Positions 17,497 to 27,910 of a stretch of DNA of 64,000 nt are shown in pieces (position 1 is the stretch's first letter; each line of letters starts with the position of its first letter). Under the pieces are notes generated by a model. That model searched no databases. It saw only the letters and a program-made list of their open reading frames with translations, and had not been told where the DNA came from. Source of the stretch: Janthinobacterium silvisoli (GTDB taxonomy: Bacteria > Pseudomonadota > Gammaproteobacteria > Burkholderiales > Burkholderiaceae_D); the NCBI RefSeq assembly GCF_014200725.1, contig NZ_JACHCL010000001.1:1860001-1924000 (forward strand). The letters run 5' to 3'. The position numbers and the translations under genes were made by a program.

Positions 17497-17610
17497 CCTC
17501 AGGCAACGGCCTGGTATACGTATCAAATCTGCATCAAAAGCGGGGAATTCCGGTAAGACCCCACTTTTGGTGTATCCTATATCCCTTCGCAACAACGGCT
17601 CACGCCTCCT

Positions 17611-18489
17611 ATGCCCGAGCACCCTAGTGGCGTCAGAACTGACGTCAAGCCCCACCGGTCACTGTTTGAACGCCTGACCGCACTAATTTCCCCCGAGCCA
17701 GAGAACCGAGCAGAATTGCTCGAAGTTCTACACGATGCGCATGAACGCAAGCTGATCGACGCCGACGCTCTGTCGATGATCGAAGGCGTGTTCCAGGTAT
17801 CGGATCTCTGCGCGCGCGATATCATGATCCCCCGTTCGCAGATGGATGTCATCGACATCAGCAAGCCGATCGAGGAATGGATGCCGGAAGTCCTGTCTAC
17901 CGCCCACTCGCGTTTCCCCGCGATCGAGGGCGAACGCGACAAGGTGATCGGCATCCTGCTGGCGAAAGATCTGCTGCGTTATTACGCAGAAGAAACTTTC
18001 GACGTGCGCGACATGCTGCGGCCGGCCATTTTTATCCCTGAATCGAAACGCCTGAATGTGCTGCTGCGCGATTTCCGCGCCAACCACAATCACATGGCCA
18101 TCGTCGTCGACGAATACAGCGGCGTAGCCGGCCTGATCACCATCGAAGACGTGCTGGAACAGATCGTCGGCGATATCGAGGATGAATACGACTTCGATGA
18201 AGCCGAAGACAACGTCCTGTCGCTCAAGGAAGGCCAGTTCGGCCCCCGCTGGCGGGTCAAGGCCTTGACCGAAATCGAACAATTCAACGAAGAAGTGGGC
18301 GCTCACCTGGTGGACGACGATGTCGACACCATCGGCGGCCTGGTCTCGAAACACCTGGGCCGCATGGCGCACAAGGGCGATATCTTCGACCTGGGTGACT
18401 TGCGCTTCGAGGTGCTGCGCGCCGATGCGCGCCAGGTGCACGTGCTGCTGGTCGAGCGCCTGCCCGACGTGCCGGAACTGGAACTTTAA
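17611..18489 (+). CDS. corC: CorC/YbeX-type CBS domain protein
   Basis: A 292-aa cytoplasmic protein of the HlyC/CorC family: short N-terminal helix, two CBS domains (about 65-195; DIMIPRSQMDVID ... VIGILLAKDLL, then AIVVDEYSGVAGLITIEDVLEQIVGDIEDEYD) and the C-terminal CorC/transporter-associated domain (about 210-290). Linked to magnesium/cobalt efflux and, in the ybeX context, to ribosome metabolism. No DUF21 membrane domain is present, as expected for YbeX. lnt follows 16 bases downstream. Confidence 0.93.
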   Translation: MPEHPSGVRTDVKPHRSLFERLTALISPEPENRAELLEVLHDAHERKLIDADALSMIEGVFQVSDLCARDIMIPRSQMDVIDISKPIEEWMPEVLSTAHSRFPAIEGERDKVIGILLAKDLLRYYAEETFDVRDMLRPAIFIPESKRLNVLLRDFRANHNHMAIVVDEYSGVAGLITIEDVLEQIVGDIEDEYDFDEAEDNVLSLKEGQFGPRWRVKALTEIEQFNEEVGAHLVDDDVDTIGGLVSKHLGRMAHKGDIFDLGDLRFEVLRADARQVHVLLVERLPDVPELEL

Positions 18490-18505
18490 GATGCGCGTAC
18501 TGTAA

Positions 18506-20059
18506 ATGCGTTTCAGACGCGCCGCCCCCTCCGACCCCGCCAAACCGCCCCGCAGCACGCGGGCGCGCATGCTGATCGCCGCCATCGCTGGCGCGGTCGC
18601 GGTGCTGGCGTTCGCCCCCTTCGGCTACTGGCCGCTGCAAATCCTCAGCCTGGGCGTGCTGTTTTACCAGGTGCTGCGCGCACCGGGCGTCAAAACCGGC
18701 GCCCTGATCGGCTGGGCCTATGGCTTTGGCTGGTGCGCAGCCGGCACACACTGGCTGTATATCTCCATGCACCGCTTTGGCGAAATGGCCGCGCCCCTGG
18801 CTGCTGCCGCCGTAGCCCTGCTGGCGCTATTGATGGCCATCTATGTGGCGCTGGCCATGGGTGCTGCCGCCTGGCTGCGCCAGCGCTGGAAAGTGACGAT
18901 ACCCTCGATGCTGCTGCTGGTGCTGCCGGCCACCTGGACTCTGTTTGAATGGACACGCGGCTGGCTGTTTACGGGTTTCCCGTGGCTGGCCACCGGTTAC
19001 GCCCACAACACCAGCCCATTGGCCGGCTTTGCGCCGATCGTCGGCATGTATGGCCTGGGCTGGCTGGCGGCCGTCTCGGCCGGCGGCTTGCTGCTGCTGA
19101 CGCACCGCACGCGCTGGATCGCCCTGGGCGGCGTGGTCGCCCTGTATGCGGCCGGTTTCGGCTTGCAATACGTGCACTGGACGCATCCGGTAGGCCGTCC
19201 GATTTCCGTGCGCCTGTTGCAGGGCAATGTGCCGCAACAGCAGAAATTCGATCCCGGCTTCGTGCTGGGCGCACTGGAAATGTACCAGCGCGCCATCACG
19301 GCCGCGCCGGCCGACCTGATCGCCACGCCGGAAACCGCGCTGACCGTGCTGCCGCACCAGCTGCCGCCTGGTTACATGGATAGCCTGACGACTTATGCGC
19401 GCGACACGCACAGCACCCTGCTGATCGGCATGCCCGTGCTCGACGAACAGCGGCAGTTTTACAATGCGGCGCTGGGCATCACGGGCCATGGCCCGTCCTA
19501 CCAGTACCGCAAGCATCATCTGGTGCCGTTCGGCGAATTCGTGCCACCGGGCCTGCACTGGTTTGTGGCCATGATGGCTATCCCGCTGGGCGACATGGGC
19601 CGCGGCGACTATGTGCAAGCACCCATGCAGGTACGCGACCAGCTGGTGCTGCCCAATATCTGCTATGAAGACTTGTTTGGCGAGGAAATCGCCGACCAGC
19701 TGGCTAGCGCCCACCGCAATGGCAAGCAATCGGCCTCGGTGCTGCTGAACGTGTCGAACCTGGCCTGGTTTGGCGACTCGATCGCCATTCCGCAGCATTT
19801 GCAGATATCGCAGATGCGCAGCCTGGAAACGGGCCGCCCCATGCTGCGCGCCACCAACACGGGCGCTACCGCCGTCATCGATGGCAATGGCAAGGTGACG
19901 AGCCAGCTGGTACAGGATACGCAAGGCACCCTGGCGGCGAATGTACAAGGCATGGGCGGCATGACGCCATACATTCTTTACGGCAACAAACTGGTGCTGG
20001 CCCTGGCTGCGCTGGCCGTCCTGTCCGCCTTCCTGTTGTCCCGCAAGAAACATAAGTAA
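18506..20059 (+). CDS. lnt: apolipoprotein N-acyltransferase
   Basis: A 517-aa inner-membrane enzyme that adds the third acyl chain to lipoproteins. About six hydrophobic helices up to residue 200 (LIAAIAGAVAVLAFAPFGYWPL, GWAYGFGWCAAGTHWLYISMH) precede a periplasmic nitrilase-like domain with the catalytic triad visible as E in ATPETALTVLP, K in YRKHHLVPFGEFVP and C in NICYEDLFGEE. Terminates with a last membrane helix. Last gene of the ybeZ-ybeY-ybeX-lnt cluster. Confidence 0.96.
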   Translation: MRFRRAAPSDPAKPPRSTRARMLIAAIAGAVAVLAFAPFGYWPLQILSLGVLFYQVLRAPGVKTGALIGWAYGFGWCAAGTHWLYISMHRFGEMAAPLAAAAVALLALLMAIYVALAMGAAAWLRQRWKVTIPSMLLLVLPATWTLFEWTRGWLFTGFPWLATGYAHNTSPLAGFAPIVGMYGLGWLAAVSAGGLLLLTHRTRWIALGGVVALYAAGFGLQYVHWTHPVGRPISVRLLQGNVPQQQKFDPGFVLGALEMYQRAITAAPADLIATPETALTVLPHQLPPGYMDSLTTYARDTHSTLLIGMPVLDEQRQFYNAALGITGHGPSYQYRKHHLVPFGEFVPPGLHWFVAMMAIPLGDMGRGDYVQAPMQVRDQLVLPNICYEDLFGEEIADQLASAHRNGKQSASVLLNVSNLAWFGDSIAIPQHLQISQMRSLETGRPMLRATNTGATAVIDGNGKVTSQLVQDTQGTLAANVQGMGGMTPYILYGNKLVLALAALAVLSAFLLSRKKHK

Positions 20060-20234
20060 GCGCGGCACCGGGCATATTGCCGGAAGACTCACAGCCTGCC
20101 CGTAAAAACCGCTAAAATTAGCAAACCCTGGCGTGGCCGCCAGTTACCTCACTGTGCATTATCGAGGCGACAGGCGGCCACGCTTCAAGCAAACCCTTAC
20201 AGCGCGCGGCTGTCTCGCGCGGCGAACTCATACG

Positions 20235-21149
20235 ATGCTCACATTTCAACAAATTATCCTGACCTTGCAAACCTATTGGGACAAGCAAGGTTGCGCCCTG
20301 CTCCAGCCTTACGACATGGAAGTCGGCGCCGGCACTTTCCACACCGGCACCTTCCTGCGCGCAATCGGGCCGGAACCATGGCGCGCCGCATATGTGCAGC
20401 CATCGCGCCGTCCGAAAGATGGCCGCTACGGCGAGAATCCAAACCGCATGCAGCATTACTACCAATATCAGGTGGTGTTGAAGCCGGCGCCGGAAAACAT
20501 CCTCGACCTGTATCTGGGTTCGCTGGCCGCGCTGGGCCTGGACTTGAAGCAGAATGACGTGCGTTTCGTCGAAGACGACTGGGAAAGCCCGACCCTGGGC
20601 GCCTGGGGCCTGGGCTGGGAAGTCTGGCTGAACGGCATGGAAGTGACCCAGTTCACCTACTTCCAGCAAGTGGGCGGCCTCGATTGCAAGCCCGTGCTGG
20701 GCGAAATCACCTACGGCATCGAACGCCTGGCGATGTATCTGCAAGGCGTGGAAAACGTCTACGACCTGGTCTGGACCGAGTGGGAAGAGAATGGGGTGAC
20801 GAAGAAGCTGACGTATGGCGACGTGTTCCATCAAAACGAAGTAGAGCAATCGACCTACAACTTCGAACACGCCAATACGGAACTGCTGTTTGCCCAGTTC
20901 AGCAACTACGAAGCGGAAGCGAAACGCCTGATCGAACTGCAACTGACGCTGCCCGCCTACGAAAAAATCATGAAGGCTTCGCACAGCTTCAATATGCTCG
21001 ACGCGCGCGGCGCCATCTCGGTGACGGAACGCGCCGCCTATATCGGCCGCGTGCGCACCTTGTCGCGCCTGGTCGCGCAAGCGTATTACGACTCGCGCGA
21101 ACGCCTCGGTTTCCCGATGCTGCCTGCCGCAGACAAACCAGCCGCCTGA
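20235..21149 (+). CDS. glyQ: glycyl-tRNA synthetase alpha subunit
   Basis: A 304-aa class II catalytic subunit of the alpha2-beta2 glycyl-tRNA synthetase. Start ATG 20235 ([20 protein letters not shown]) matches the conserved family N-terminus; the longer frame from 20133 does not. Class II motif 2 region [26 protein letters not shown] and the [15 protein letters not shown]-like motif 3 are intact. glyS follows 35 bases downstream. Confidence 0.97.
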   Translation: MLTFQQIILTLQTYWDKQGCALLQPYDMEVGAGTFHTGTFLRAIGPEPWRAAYVQPSRRPKDGRYGENPNRMQHYYQYQVVLKPAPENILDLYLGSLAALGLDLKQNDVRFVEDDWESPTLGAWGLGWEVWLNGMEVTQFTYFQQVGGLDCKPVLGEITYGIERLAMYLQGVENVYDLVWTEWEENGVTKKLTYGDVFHQNEVEQSTYNFEHANTELLFAQFSNYEAEAKRLIELQLTLPAYEKIMKASHSFNMLDARGAISVTERAAYIGRVRTLSRLVAQAYYDSRERLGFPMLPAADKPAA

Positions 21150-21184
21150 TCCGCTTATTGACGCCGTACCCAGACAAGAACACC

Positions 21185-23287
21185 ATGAACCAAACACTGC
21201 TTATTGAACTGCTGACCGAAGAATTGCCGCCGAAAGCGCTGGCCAAGCTGGGCGCCGCCTTCAGCGCCGGGATTGTGAACGGCTTGAAAGCACGCGACTT
21301 CCTGGAAGAAAACAGCGTCGCCACCAGCTACGCCTCGCCGCGCCGCCTGGCCGTTTCCATCACCAATGTGCGCGAAGTCTCGCCCGACAAATCGATCCGT
21401 GAAAAAGTCTTGCCCGTCTCCGTGGCGCTGGACGCGAACGGCAACGGCACGCCGCCGCTGGCCAAGAAACTGGCCGCGCTGGGCTTCCCCGAGCTGACGG
21501 TGGCCGACCTGGAACGCGCCGTCGATGGCAAGGCCGAGAGCTTCTTCTACACCTATACGGCGCCCGGCAGCAGCTTGGCCACCGGTGCGCAGGCGGCCTT
21601 GAGCGAAGCAGCCGCCAAGCTGCCGATTCCAAAACTGATGAGCTATCAGCGCCCGGACGGCACGACCGTGCAATTCGTGCGCCCGGCTCACAGCCTGATC
21701 GCCCTGCATGGCATCAATGTACTGCCATTGACACTGCTGGGCTTGACCGCTGGCCGCGAGACCCTGGGCCACCGCTTCCTGACAGACGGCAAAGCCATCA
21801 CCATCGCGCACGCGGAAAACTATGCCGCATCGCTGATCCTGAACGCCAGCGTGATCGCCAGCAACGAAGAGCGCAAGGAACGCATCCGCGCCCAGTTGCT
21901 GGAAAAAGCCGGCGCCGACCTGGTGCTGATGCCTGAAGCGCTGCTGGACGAAGTGACGGCCCTGGTGGAATGGCCAGTGGTCTACGAATGCCATTTCGAG
22001 GAAGAATTCCTGGCCGTGCCGCAGGAATGCCTGATCCTCACCATGCAGACCAACCAGAAATATTTTGCGCTGACCGATACGGCAGGCAAGCTGCGTTCGC
22101 GCTTCCTGATCGTCTCGAATATCGAAACAGATACGCCGGAACACATCATCGGCGGCAATGAGCGCGTGGTGCGCCCGCGCCTGTCCGACGCCAAGTTCTT
22201 CTTCGAGCAAGACAAGAAAAAGACCCTGGAATCGCGTCTGCCGCTGCTGGCCAATGTGGTCTATCACAACAAGCTGGGTACGCAAGCTGCCCGCACGGAC
22301 CGCGTCAAAGCACTGGCAGGCGCCATCGCCGCCAAGCTCGGTCATGACGTGGCGCTGGCTGAACGGGGCGCCCTGCTGGCCAAGGCCGATTTGCTGACCG
22401 ATATGGTGGGCGAATTCCCCGAACTGCAAGGCATCATGGGCACGTATTACGCGCGCCATGACGGCGAGCCGGAAGAAATCGCGCTGGCCGCCTCCGAACA
22501 TTACCAGCCACGTTTTGCCGGCGACAGCCTGCCAACCACCGCGACCGGTACCGCCGTGGCGCTGGCCGACAAGCTCGAAACCCTGGTCGGCATCTGGGCG
22601 ATTGGCCTCGCGCCGACCGGCGACAAGGACCCGTTCGCACTGCGCCGCCACGCGCTGGGCGTGCTGCGCATGCTGCTGGAAAAACGCCTGCCTCTGTCGA
22701 TCCAGGGCTTGCTGGCTGACGCCGCCGCGCAATTTGCGGCCATCCCCGGCTTCAAGGACCCTGTCGCAGAAGTCACGGCTTTCATGCTGGACCGCTTGCG
22801 CGGCATCTTGCGCGAGCGCGGTTTCTCGCCGAATGAAATCGAAGCGGTGGTGGCGCAAAACCCGGACCGCCTGGACGATATCGTGCAGCGCCTGGAAGCC
22901 GTACAAGCGTTTGCCGCCTTGCCGGAAAGCGCCTCGCTGGCAGCAGCCAACAAACGCATCACGAATATCCTGAAAAAGAATGAGGAAGCGCTCAAACTGG
23001 TGGCAGTCGGCGGCGTGAACGTCGCGCTGCTGCAGGACGAAGCAGAGAAAAAACTGGCGGCCGCCGTCTCGCGCGTGCAGCCTGAAGTCGACGCGGCATT
23101 TGCCAAGGGCGACTTTACTGGCACGCTGCAAACCCTGGCCCAGCTGCGCGACGATGTTGACGGTTTCTTCAACGACGTGATGGTGATGGCCGAGGATGTC
23201 GCCCTGCGCAACAACCGCCTGGCCCTGCTGTCGTCGCTGCACGGCATGATGAACCGCGTCGCCGACATTTCCAAGCTGGCGGCGTAA
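21185..23287 (+). CDS. glyS: glycyl-tRNA synthetase beta subunit
   Basis: A 700-aa subunit that binds tRNA-Gly. The start ATG 21185 gives the family-typical [19 protein letters not shown]; an in-frame extension upstream only overlaps glyQ. Landmarks include [51 protein letters not shown], the HD-like region ([17 protein letters not shown]) and a C-terminal DALR-type anticodon-binding domain ending [22 protein letters not shown]. Its TAA overlaps an in-frame ATG ahead of gmhB. Confidence 0.97.
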   Translation: MNQTLLIELLTEELPPKALAKLGAAFSAGIVNGLKARDFLEENSVATSYASPRRLAVSITNVREVSPDKSIREKVLPVSVALDANGNGTPPLAKKLAALGFPELTVADLERAVDGKAESFFYTYTAPGSSLATGAQAALSEAAAKLPIPKLMSYQRPDGTTVQFVRPAHSLIALHGINVLPLTLLGLTAGRETLGHRFLTDGKAITIAHAENYAASLILNASVIASNEERKERIRAQLLEKAGADLVLMPEALLDEVTALVEWPVVYECHFEEEFLAVPQECLILTMQTNQKYFALTDTAGKLRSRFLIVSNIETDTPEHIIGGNERVVRPRLSDAKFFFEQDKKKTLESRLPLLANVVYHNKLGTQAARTDRVKALAGAIAAKLGHDVALAERGALLAKADLLTDMVGEFPELQGIMGTYYARHDGEPEEIALAASEHYQPRFAGDSLPTTATGTAVALADKLETLVGIWAIGLAPTGDKDPFALRRHALGVLRMLLEKRLPLSIQGLLADAAAQFAAIPGFKDPVAEVTAFMLDRLRGILRERGFSPNEIEAVVAQNPDRLDDIVQRLEAVQAFAALPESASLAAANKRITNILKKNEEALKLVAVGGVNVALLQDEAEKKLAAAVSRVQPEVDAAFAKGDFTGTLQTLAQLRDDVDGFFNDVMVMAEDVALRNNRLALLSSLHGMMNRVADISKLAA

Positions 23288-23301
23288 TGGGAGCTCCGGC
23301 G

Positions 23302-23874
23302 ATGAAACTGATTATTCTCGACCGCGACGGCGTCATCAACCATGACTCGCCGGACTTCATCAAATCGCCTGCCGAATGGCTGCCGATTCCCGGTTCGCTC
23401 GAAGCGATCGCCCGCCTGAACCAGGCTGGCTATCGCGTGGTGATCGCCTCCAACCAGTCGGGTATCGCACGCGAATATTTCGACATGACGGTGCTCAACG
23501 CGATCCACCAGAAGATGCATACGCTGGCGCAGCAGGTGGGCGCCGATATCGACGCCATCTTCTTTTGCCCGCACGCCGGTGCGGACAATTGCGACTGCCG
23601 CAAGCCGAAGCCGGGCATGTTCCATGAAATCTCGCAGCGCTATAACACCAGCCTGAAAGGCGTGCCAACGGTCGGCGATTCGCTGCGCGACCTGCAGGCT
23701 GGCTTTATCAGCGGCTGCGTGCCCTATCTGGTCCTGACCGGCAAGGGCGAAAAAACCCACGCGACAGGTGGCCTGCCACCCGGCACCCAGGTCTTCCCTG
23801 ACCTGGCGGCCGTGGTGGCCCATTTGCTCAAGGCGCCGGCGGCTTCCGCGCCCACCGTGGCATTCAGTATTTAA
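23302..23874 (+). CDS. gmhB: D-glycero-beta-D-manno-heptose 1,7-bisphosphate 7-phosphatase
   Basis: A 190-aa HAD phosphatase making heptose for the LPS core. Motif I LDRDGVINHDS at the N-terminus, SNQSGIARE (motif II), the zinc-binding cysteine set CPHAGADNCDCRKPKPG (motif III lysine included) and VGDSLRDLQAG (motif IV) identify GmhB. The start at 23302 is family-typical and has GGGAG upstream; an ATG at 23287 overlapping the glyS stop would add five residues. LPS genes waaA and waaC lie 2-4 kb downstream. Confidence 0.93.
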   Translation: MKLIILDRDGVINHDSPDFIKSPAEWLPIPGSLEAIARLNQAGYRVVIASNQSGIAREYFDMTVLNAIHQKMHTLAQQVGADIDAIFFCPHAGADNCDCRKPKPGMFHEISQRYNTSLKGVPTVGDSLRDLQAGFISGCVPYLVLTGKGEKTHATGGLPPGTQVFPDLAAVVAHLLKAPAASAPTVAFSI

Positions 23875-23890
23875 TCTCCGGAGAACTGCA

Positions 23891-24631
23891 TTGCGTAATT
23901 TTTCCCTGTTCCTGCGATCCCTGCTGTTCATGATCATCATGATCGTGGCCACCATCGTCTGGGCCTGCGTGTGCTTTTTTGCCGCGCCATTGAGCTACAA
24001 CAAGCGCTATTGGGTGACCTCGCGCTGGAACGTGTTTATCCTATGGTGTGCCAAGGTCATTTGCGGCATACGCTACGAAGTCAAGGGCGCCGAAAATTTC
24101 CCGGACGTGCCAGCCGTCGTATTGTCGAAGCACCAGTCGGCGTGGGAAACCATCTTCCTGCTGCCTAGCCTGCCACGTCCGCTGGTCTACGTGTTCAAGA
24201 AAGAGATTTTGTATATCCCGTTTTTCGGCTGGGCGATGGCGCTGCTGCGCATGATCCCGATCGACCGCAAGCAGGGCAAACACGCATTCAGAAGCGTGGT
24301 GGCGCATGGCAAGCGCCGCCTGGCCGATGGCCAATGGATTATCATGTTCCCGGAAGGCACCCGTATTCCGGTCGGCCAAAAAGGCCAGTACAAGAGCGGC
24401 GGCACGCGTCTGGCGATTGCCACCGGCGCCGTGGTGGTGCCGATCGCGCATAATTCAGGCGAGTGCTGGCCCAAGCAGTCATTCCTCAAGCGGCCAGGTT
24501 TAATCACGGTCTCGATAGGCAAACCGATTTCGCCGGAAGGGCAAACCCCGGACAGCATGATGCAACAGGTGGAAAATTGGATAGAATCAGAAATGCGCGT
24601 CATTTCGCCTCACGCCTACAACGCTGGCTAG
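23891..24631 (+). CDS. plsC: 1-acyl-sn-glycerol-3-phosphate acyltransferase
   Basis: A 246-aa inner-membrane acyltransferase making phosphatidic acid. One N-terminal membrane helix (LLFMIIMIVATIVWACVCFF), acyltransferase motif I HQSAWET (here H-x4-E, a common variant in this group, instead of H-x4-D), motif III FPEGTRIPVGQ and motif IV-like VVVPIAHNSG. It begins with TTG 23891, preceded by GGAG at proper spacing, 16 bases after gmhB. Its 3' end overlaps the next gene. Confidence 0.9.
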   Translation: MRNFSLFLRSLLFMIIMIVATIVWACVCFFAAPLSYNKRYWVTSRWNVFILWCAKVICGIRYEVKGAENFPDVPAVVLSKHQSAWETIFLLPSLPRPLVYVFKKEILYIPFFGWAMALLRMIPIDRKQGKHAFRSVVAHGKRRLADGQWIIMFPEGTRIPVGQKGQYKSGGTRLAIATGAVVVPIAHNSGECWPKQSFLKRPGLITVSIGKPISPEGQTPDSMMQQVENWIESEMRVISPHAYNAG

Positions 24632-25587
24632 ACGGCATCAGTGCGGTCATCCAGGAGCCGACCCTGCGCCAGCAGTTAAAGACCATCAAGGTCGGCGACC
24701 GGCAACTGGATTTGTTCGCGCACGACGTCTCGACCAGCACGCCCCCGGCGGTGCGCCACACGGCACCGCCAGCGCCGCCCGTGGTGGCGCCCGTCATAGC
24801 TCCCGTACTTCCTTCTCCCCCACCCTTACCCTCGCCACCGCGCACTGCCGATGGCCCGCCGCTGCGCCAGCTGCAACTGGGTGCCCATATGGTGGAATTC
24901 GCGCTGCGCCGCTCCACGCGCCGCTCGATCGGCTTCATGATCGACGATAACGGCTTGCGCGTGACAGCGCCCAAGCGCGTCACGCTGGCGGAAATCGACA
25001 ACGCTATCCGCGCCAAGCAAGGCTGGATTGTGTCCAAGCTGCGCGAACGGGGCGAGCGCAAGGTGGAACGCCAGCAGCGCCCACCAGTGGCCTGGGTCGA
25101 TGGCGCCGTACTGCCGTACCTGGGTGGCGAAATCACCCTGCGTCTGCACCAGGCGCCGCGCCACCGCGCCAGCTTCCAGCGCGACACCAACGAATTGCAT
25201 GTCTGGGTCACGCCAGCCGGCAGCGAAGCGCAACTGAAGGAAAAAGTCAAAAGCTGGTACCAGCATGAAGCACGCCAGCTATTTGAAGCGCGGCTGGACC
25301 TGTATGCAGCCAGGCTGGGCGTATGCTACGACTCGCTGTCGCTGTCTTCGGCCGGCACGCGCTGGGGCAGTTGCACGGTGGAGCGCAAAATCCGTTTGAA
25401 CTGGCGCCTGATCCACTTCGCGCTGCCCCTGATCGACTACGTGGTGGCGCACGAACTGTCGCACCTGCTGGAAATGAACCACAGCCCCCGCTTCTGGGCC
25501 ACCGTGGAATCGATCTACCCCGATTACGATGGCGCCAAGCAGGCGCTGCGCAAGCGCTCGCAAGAGCTGCCAGTTCTGTTTAATTAA
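24577..25587 (+). CDS. YgjP-like metallopeptidase (SprT/M48-type fold)
   Basis: About 336 aa if the TTG at 24577 is used; no ATG gives a sensible start, and this one follows AGGTGG. The C-terminal part carries the zinc motif VVAHELSHLLEMNHSPRFW (HExxH plus a third histidine) and the upstream GTRWGSCTVERKIRLNW of the YgjP/DUF45 family. Residues around 45-90 are an unusual proline/alanine-rich linker. The 5' end overlaps plsC by about 55 bases and its stop shares bases with the convergent waaA stop. Substrate unknown. Confidence 0.8.
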   Translation: MDRIRNARHFASRLQRWLDGISAVIQEPTLRQQLKTIKVGDRQLDLFAHDVSTSTPPAVRHTAPPAPPVVAPVIAPVLPSPPPLPSPPRTADGPPLRQLQLGAHMVEFALRRSTRRSIGFMIDDNGLRVTAPKRVTLAEIDNAIRAKQGWIVSKLRERGERKVERQQRPPVAWVDGAVLPYLGGEITLRLHQAPRHRASFQRDTNELHVWVTPAGSEAQLKEKVKSWYQHEARQLFEARLDLYAARLGVCYDSLSLSSAGTRWGSCTVERKIRLNWRLIHFALPLIDYVVAHELSHLLEMNHSPRFWATVESIYPDYDGAKQALRKRSQELPVLFN

Positions 25588-26861
25588 GCCGGAAGCAGCG
25601 GTTTGATCGCCGCGATGGTGCGCGGCGTAGCGCCACGGTGCTGGTTCGCAAAGGCGAGTGCACGAGATCCCATGGCCGATAAGCGCGCCGGATCTTGCAG
25701 CAGTGCCGACGCTTGCGCCAGCAGCGCATCGGCGTCAAGCACGCGCGCGGCGCCGCCAGCCTCGATGGATTGTTCCGTCACCAGCGCAAAATTGAAGGTA
25801 TGCGGGCCGATCAGCACCGGTTTGCCCAGGGCCGCCGGCTCGATCAGGTTTTGTCCGCCCAGCGGCAGCAGGCTGCCGCCCACGAAAGCGCAATCGCAAG
25901 CCGCGTAATAAGCAAACATCTCGCCCATGGAGTCGCCTAGCAGCACTTGCGTAGCTGCGTCCACCGTATCGCCCGGCTGCAAGGCGGACCTGCACTGCAC
26001 GGCCAGGCCGTGGGATGTAATCAGCTTTTCCACTTCGTCGAAGCGCTGTGGATGGCGGGGCACGATCAGCAGCAGCACGTCGGCCGGCAAGCTGGCGCGG
26101 GCCAGCGCATCGAGGATCAACGGTTCTTCCCCTTCGCGCGTGCTGGCGCACAGCAGCACCGGACGGTAACCAATCGCGGCACGCAGCTGCGCCCCCGTCG
26201 CCAGAGCCGCCTCGGGCACCACCACGTCGAACTTGATGCTGCCCGTGACCACCACGTTTTGGGCACCCAGCGTACGCACGCGCTGCGCATCGTCCTCGGT
26301 CTGTGCCGCCACCAGATCAATGCCGCGCGCGGCATCGGCAATCAGCTTGCCCAGGCGCTGCGCCTTGCCCAGCGAACGCTGCGACAGGCGTGCATTGGCC
26401 AGCACCACCGGCACCTGGTGACGGTTGCATTGATGGATCAGGTTAGGCCACACTTCCGTCTCCATCAGGATGCAGATATGCGGCGCAAAATGGCGGATGA
26501 AGCGGGCCGGCATGGCGCCCGTGTCATAGGGCAGATAACTTTGCACCAGCCGTGCGCCATGTTTCGCGAACAGGGCCTTGCCGGTGGCGCGGCCTGTCGG
26601 TGTCATGTGGGTCAGGATGATGCGGCATAACGGCCACTCGGCCAGCAGCGCATCGATCAGCGGTTCGGCCGCACGCGTCTCGCCGACGGAAACGGCGTGC
26701 ACCCAGATCGACATCGGAGCAGTAGCAGGTCTGGCGCCATACAGGCCCAGGCGCTCGCCCCAGTGCTGGCGGTAGCCGGGTTCCTGGCGGCCGCGCAGCC
26801 ACAGGCGGCCCAGCACCAGTGGCAGGGCCAGCCACCAGGCGAAGGTATAAAGAAGTCGCAT
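25584..26861 (-). CDS. waaA: 3-deoxy-D-manno-octulosonic acid (Kdo) transferase
   Basis: A 425-aa GT30 glycosyltransferase adding Kdo to lipid A at the inner membrane. N-terminal membrane anchor (LLYTFAWWLALPLVLGRLWLRG), then WVHAVSVGETRAAEPLI with the family catalytic glutamate, LMETEVWPNLI, LANARLSQRS, and the C-terminal GGSLLPLGGQNLIEPAALGKPVLIGP donor-binding loop. Lies just downstream of waaC (22 bases) and probably shares its transcript. Confidence 0.96.
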   Translation of the reverse strand: MRLLYTFAWWLALPLVLGRLWLRGRQEPGYRQHWGERLGLYGARPATAPMSIWVHAVSVGETRAAEPLIDALLAEWPLCRIILTHMTPTGRATGKALFAKHGARLVQSYLPYDTGAMPARFIRHFAPHICILMETEVWPNLIHQCNRHQVPVVLANARLSQRSLGKAQRLGKLIADAARGIDLVAAQTEDDAQRVRTLGAQNVVVTGSIKFDVVVPEAALATGAQLRAAIGYRPVLLCASTREGEEPLILDALARASLPADVLLLIVPRHPQRFDEVEKLITSHGLAVQCRSALQPGDTVDAATQVLLGDSMGEMFAYYAACDCAFVGGSLLPLGGQNLIEPAALGKPVLIGPHTFNFALVTEQSIEAGGAARVLDADALLAQASALLQDPARLSAMGSRALAFANQHRGATPRTIAAIKPLLPA

Positions 26862-26883
26862 TGTGTAAACCGTATAGGGAAGA

Positions 26884-27906
26884 TCAGGCAGGATGATACT
26901 CTGCCAGCAGCTGCCTTGCGGCGGCCAGCACTTGCGCCACGTCGGGCGGCGAGCCCTTGTCGCCCAGGTTGATGATCCTCGGCGACCAGTTGCCTTCGGT
27001 TTTCCACAGCGGAGAATCGGCGTAGATTTCCACGGTCGGGCGCAGGAAGGCGGCGGCGATATGCGTCAAGCCCGTATCGACGCCGATCACCAGGCTGGCC
27101 TGGCGCGCCAGCAAAGTAGCGTCGCTCATGGACAGTTTCGGCAGCACGCGCGCATTCGGCAAACTGGCCGCCAACAGCTCGGCTTCCGCCTTTTCTTTCG
27201 GCGAGCCCCAGGGCAGCAAGATGGGCATGGGCGCCAGCGCCTGCCCCAGCGCGATCCAGTTAGCGGGCGCCCACTTCTTTGCGTCGCGGGCGGTACCGTG
27301 GAAGTACACGGCGTAGGGTTCATCTCCCATCCAGTCCGGGCGCGGTGCGCCAGGCGGCAGTTCCGGCAAGCCGAAATCGGCCGGCGCATCGACCGTGTAG
27401 CCCAGCGCCGCAGCGGCCACCAGACGGCCACGCGCCACTGCGTGCGTACGCGGATTCAAAGGAATGCTCTTGCTATGGAACAGACGCGAAATGCCTTCGT
27501 AACCCGAGCCTTCGCTGCCATTGGCCAGGCCGACTTTATGGCCGCCAGGCGCCAGGCGTGCAGCGCCCATGATGATGCCCGTCTTCAGCAAGCCCTGGGT
27601 ATCGAACACATAGTCGTAGCGGGTCTGGCGCAGCTTGCGGAAGAAAGCGGCGATTTCGGCCCGCGTTTCTTTCTTGCCCAGGCTTTTGCGCCAGCGCCGC
27701 AACGCAAATGGAAAGATGGCGCCGACGCGCGGGTTCAGGCGCACCAGGCTGGTGTAGCCTTCCTCGACTACCCAGTCGATGGTGGCGTCGGGAAAATGGC
27801 GGGCGATGTCCGCCACCATCGGCAGGTTATGCAGCACGTCGCCCAGCGAGGAAACGCGCACCAGCAGAATTTTCAAAGGCGCTGGCGCGCCGGCAGTACC
27901 AGCCAT
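26884..27906 (-). CDS. waaC: lipopolysaccharide heptosyltransferase I
   Basis: A 340-aa GT9 glycosyltransferase adding the first heptose to Kdo2-lipid A. N-terminal ILLVRVSSLGDVLHNLPMVAD, DTQGLLKTGIIMGAARLAPG, and the C-terminal VIGVDTGLTHIAAAFLRPTVEIY motif that contacts ADP-heptose are all present. Four bases separate it from the upstream phosphohexomutase gene, and waaA follows, so the three form an envelope-sugar operon. Confidence 0.95.
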   Translation of the reverse strand: MAGTAGAPAPLKILLVRVSSLGDVLHNLPMVADIARHFPDATIDWVVEEGYTSLVRLNPRVGAIFPFALRRWRKSLGKKETRAEIAAFFRKLRQTRYDYVFDTQGLLKTGIIMGAARLAPGGHKVGLANGSEGSGYEGISRLFHSKSIPLNPRTHAVARGRLVAAAALGYTVDAPADFGLPELPPGAPRPDWMGDEPYAVYFHGTARDAKKWAPANWIALGQALAPMPILLPWGSPKEKAEAELLAASLPNARVLPKLSMSDATLLARQASLVIGVDTGLTHIAAAFLRPTVEIYADSPLWKTEGNWSPRIINLGDKGSPPDVAQVLAAARQLLAEYHPA

Positions 27907-27910
27907 GACG

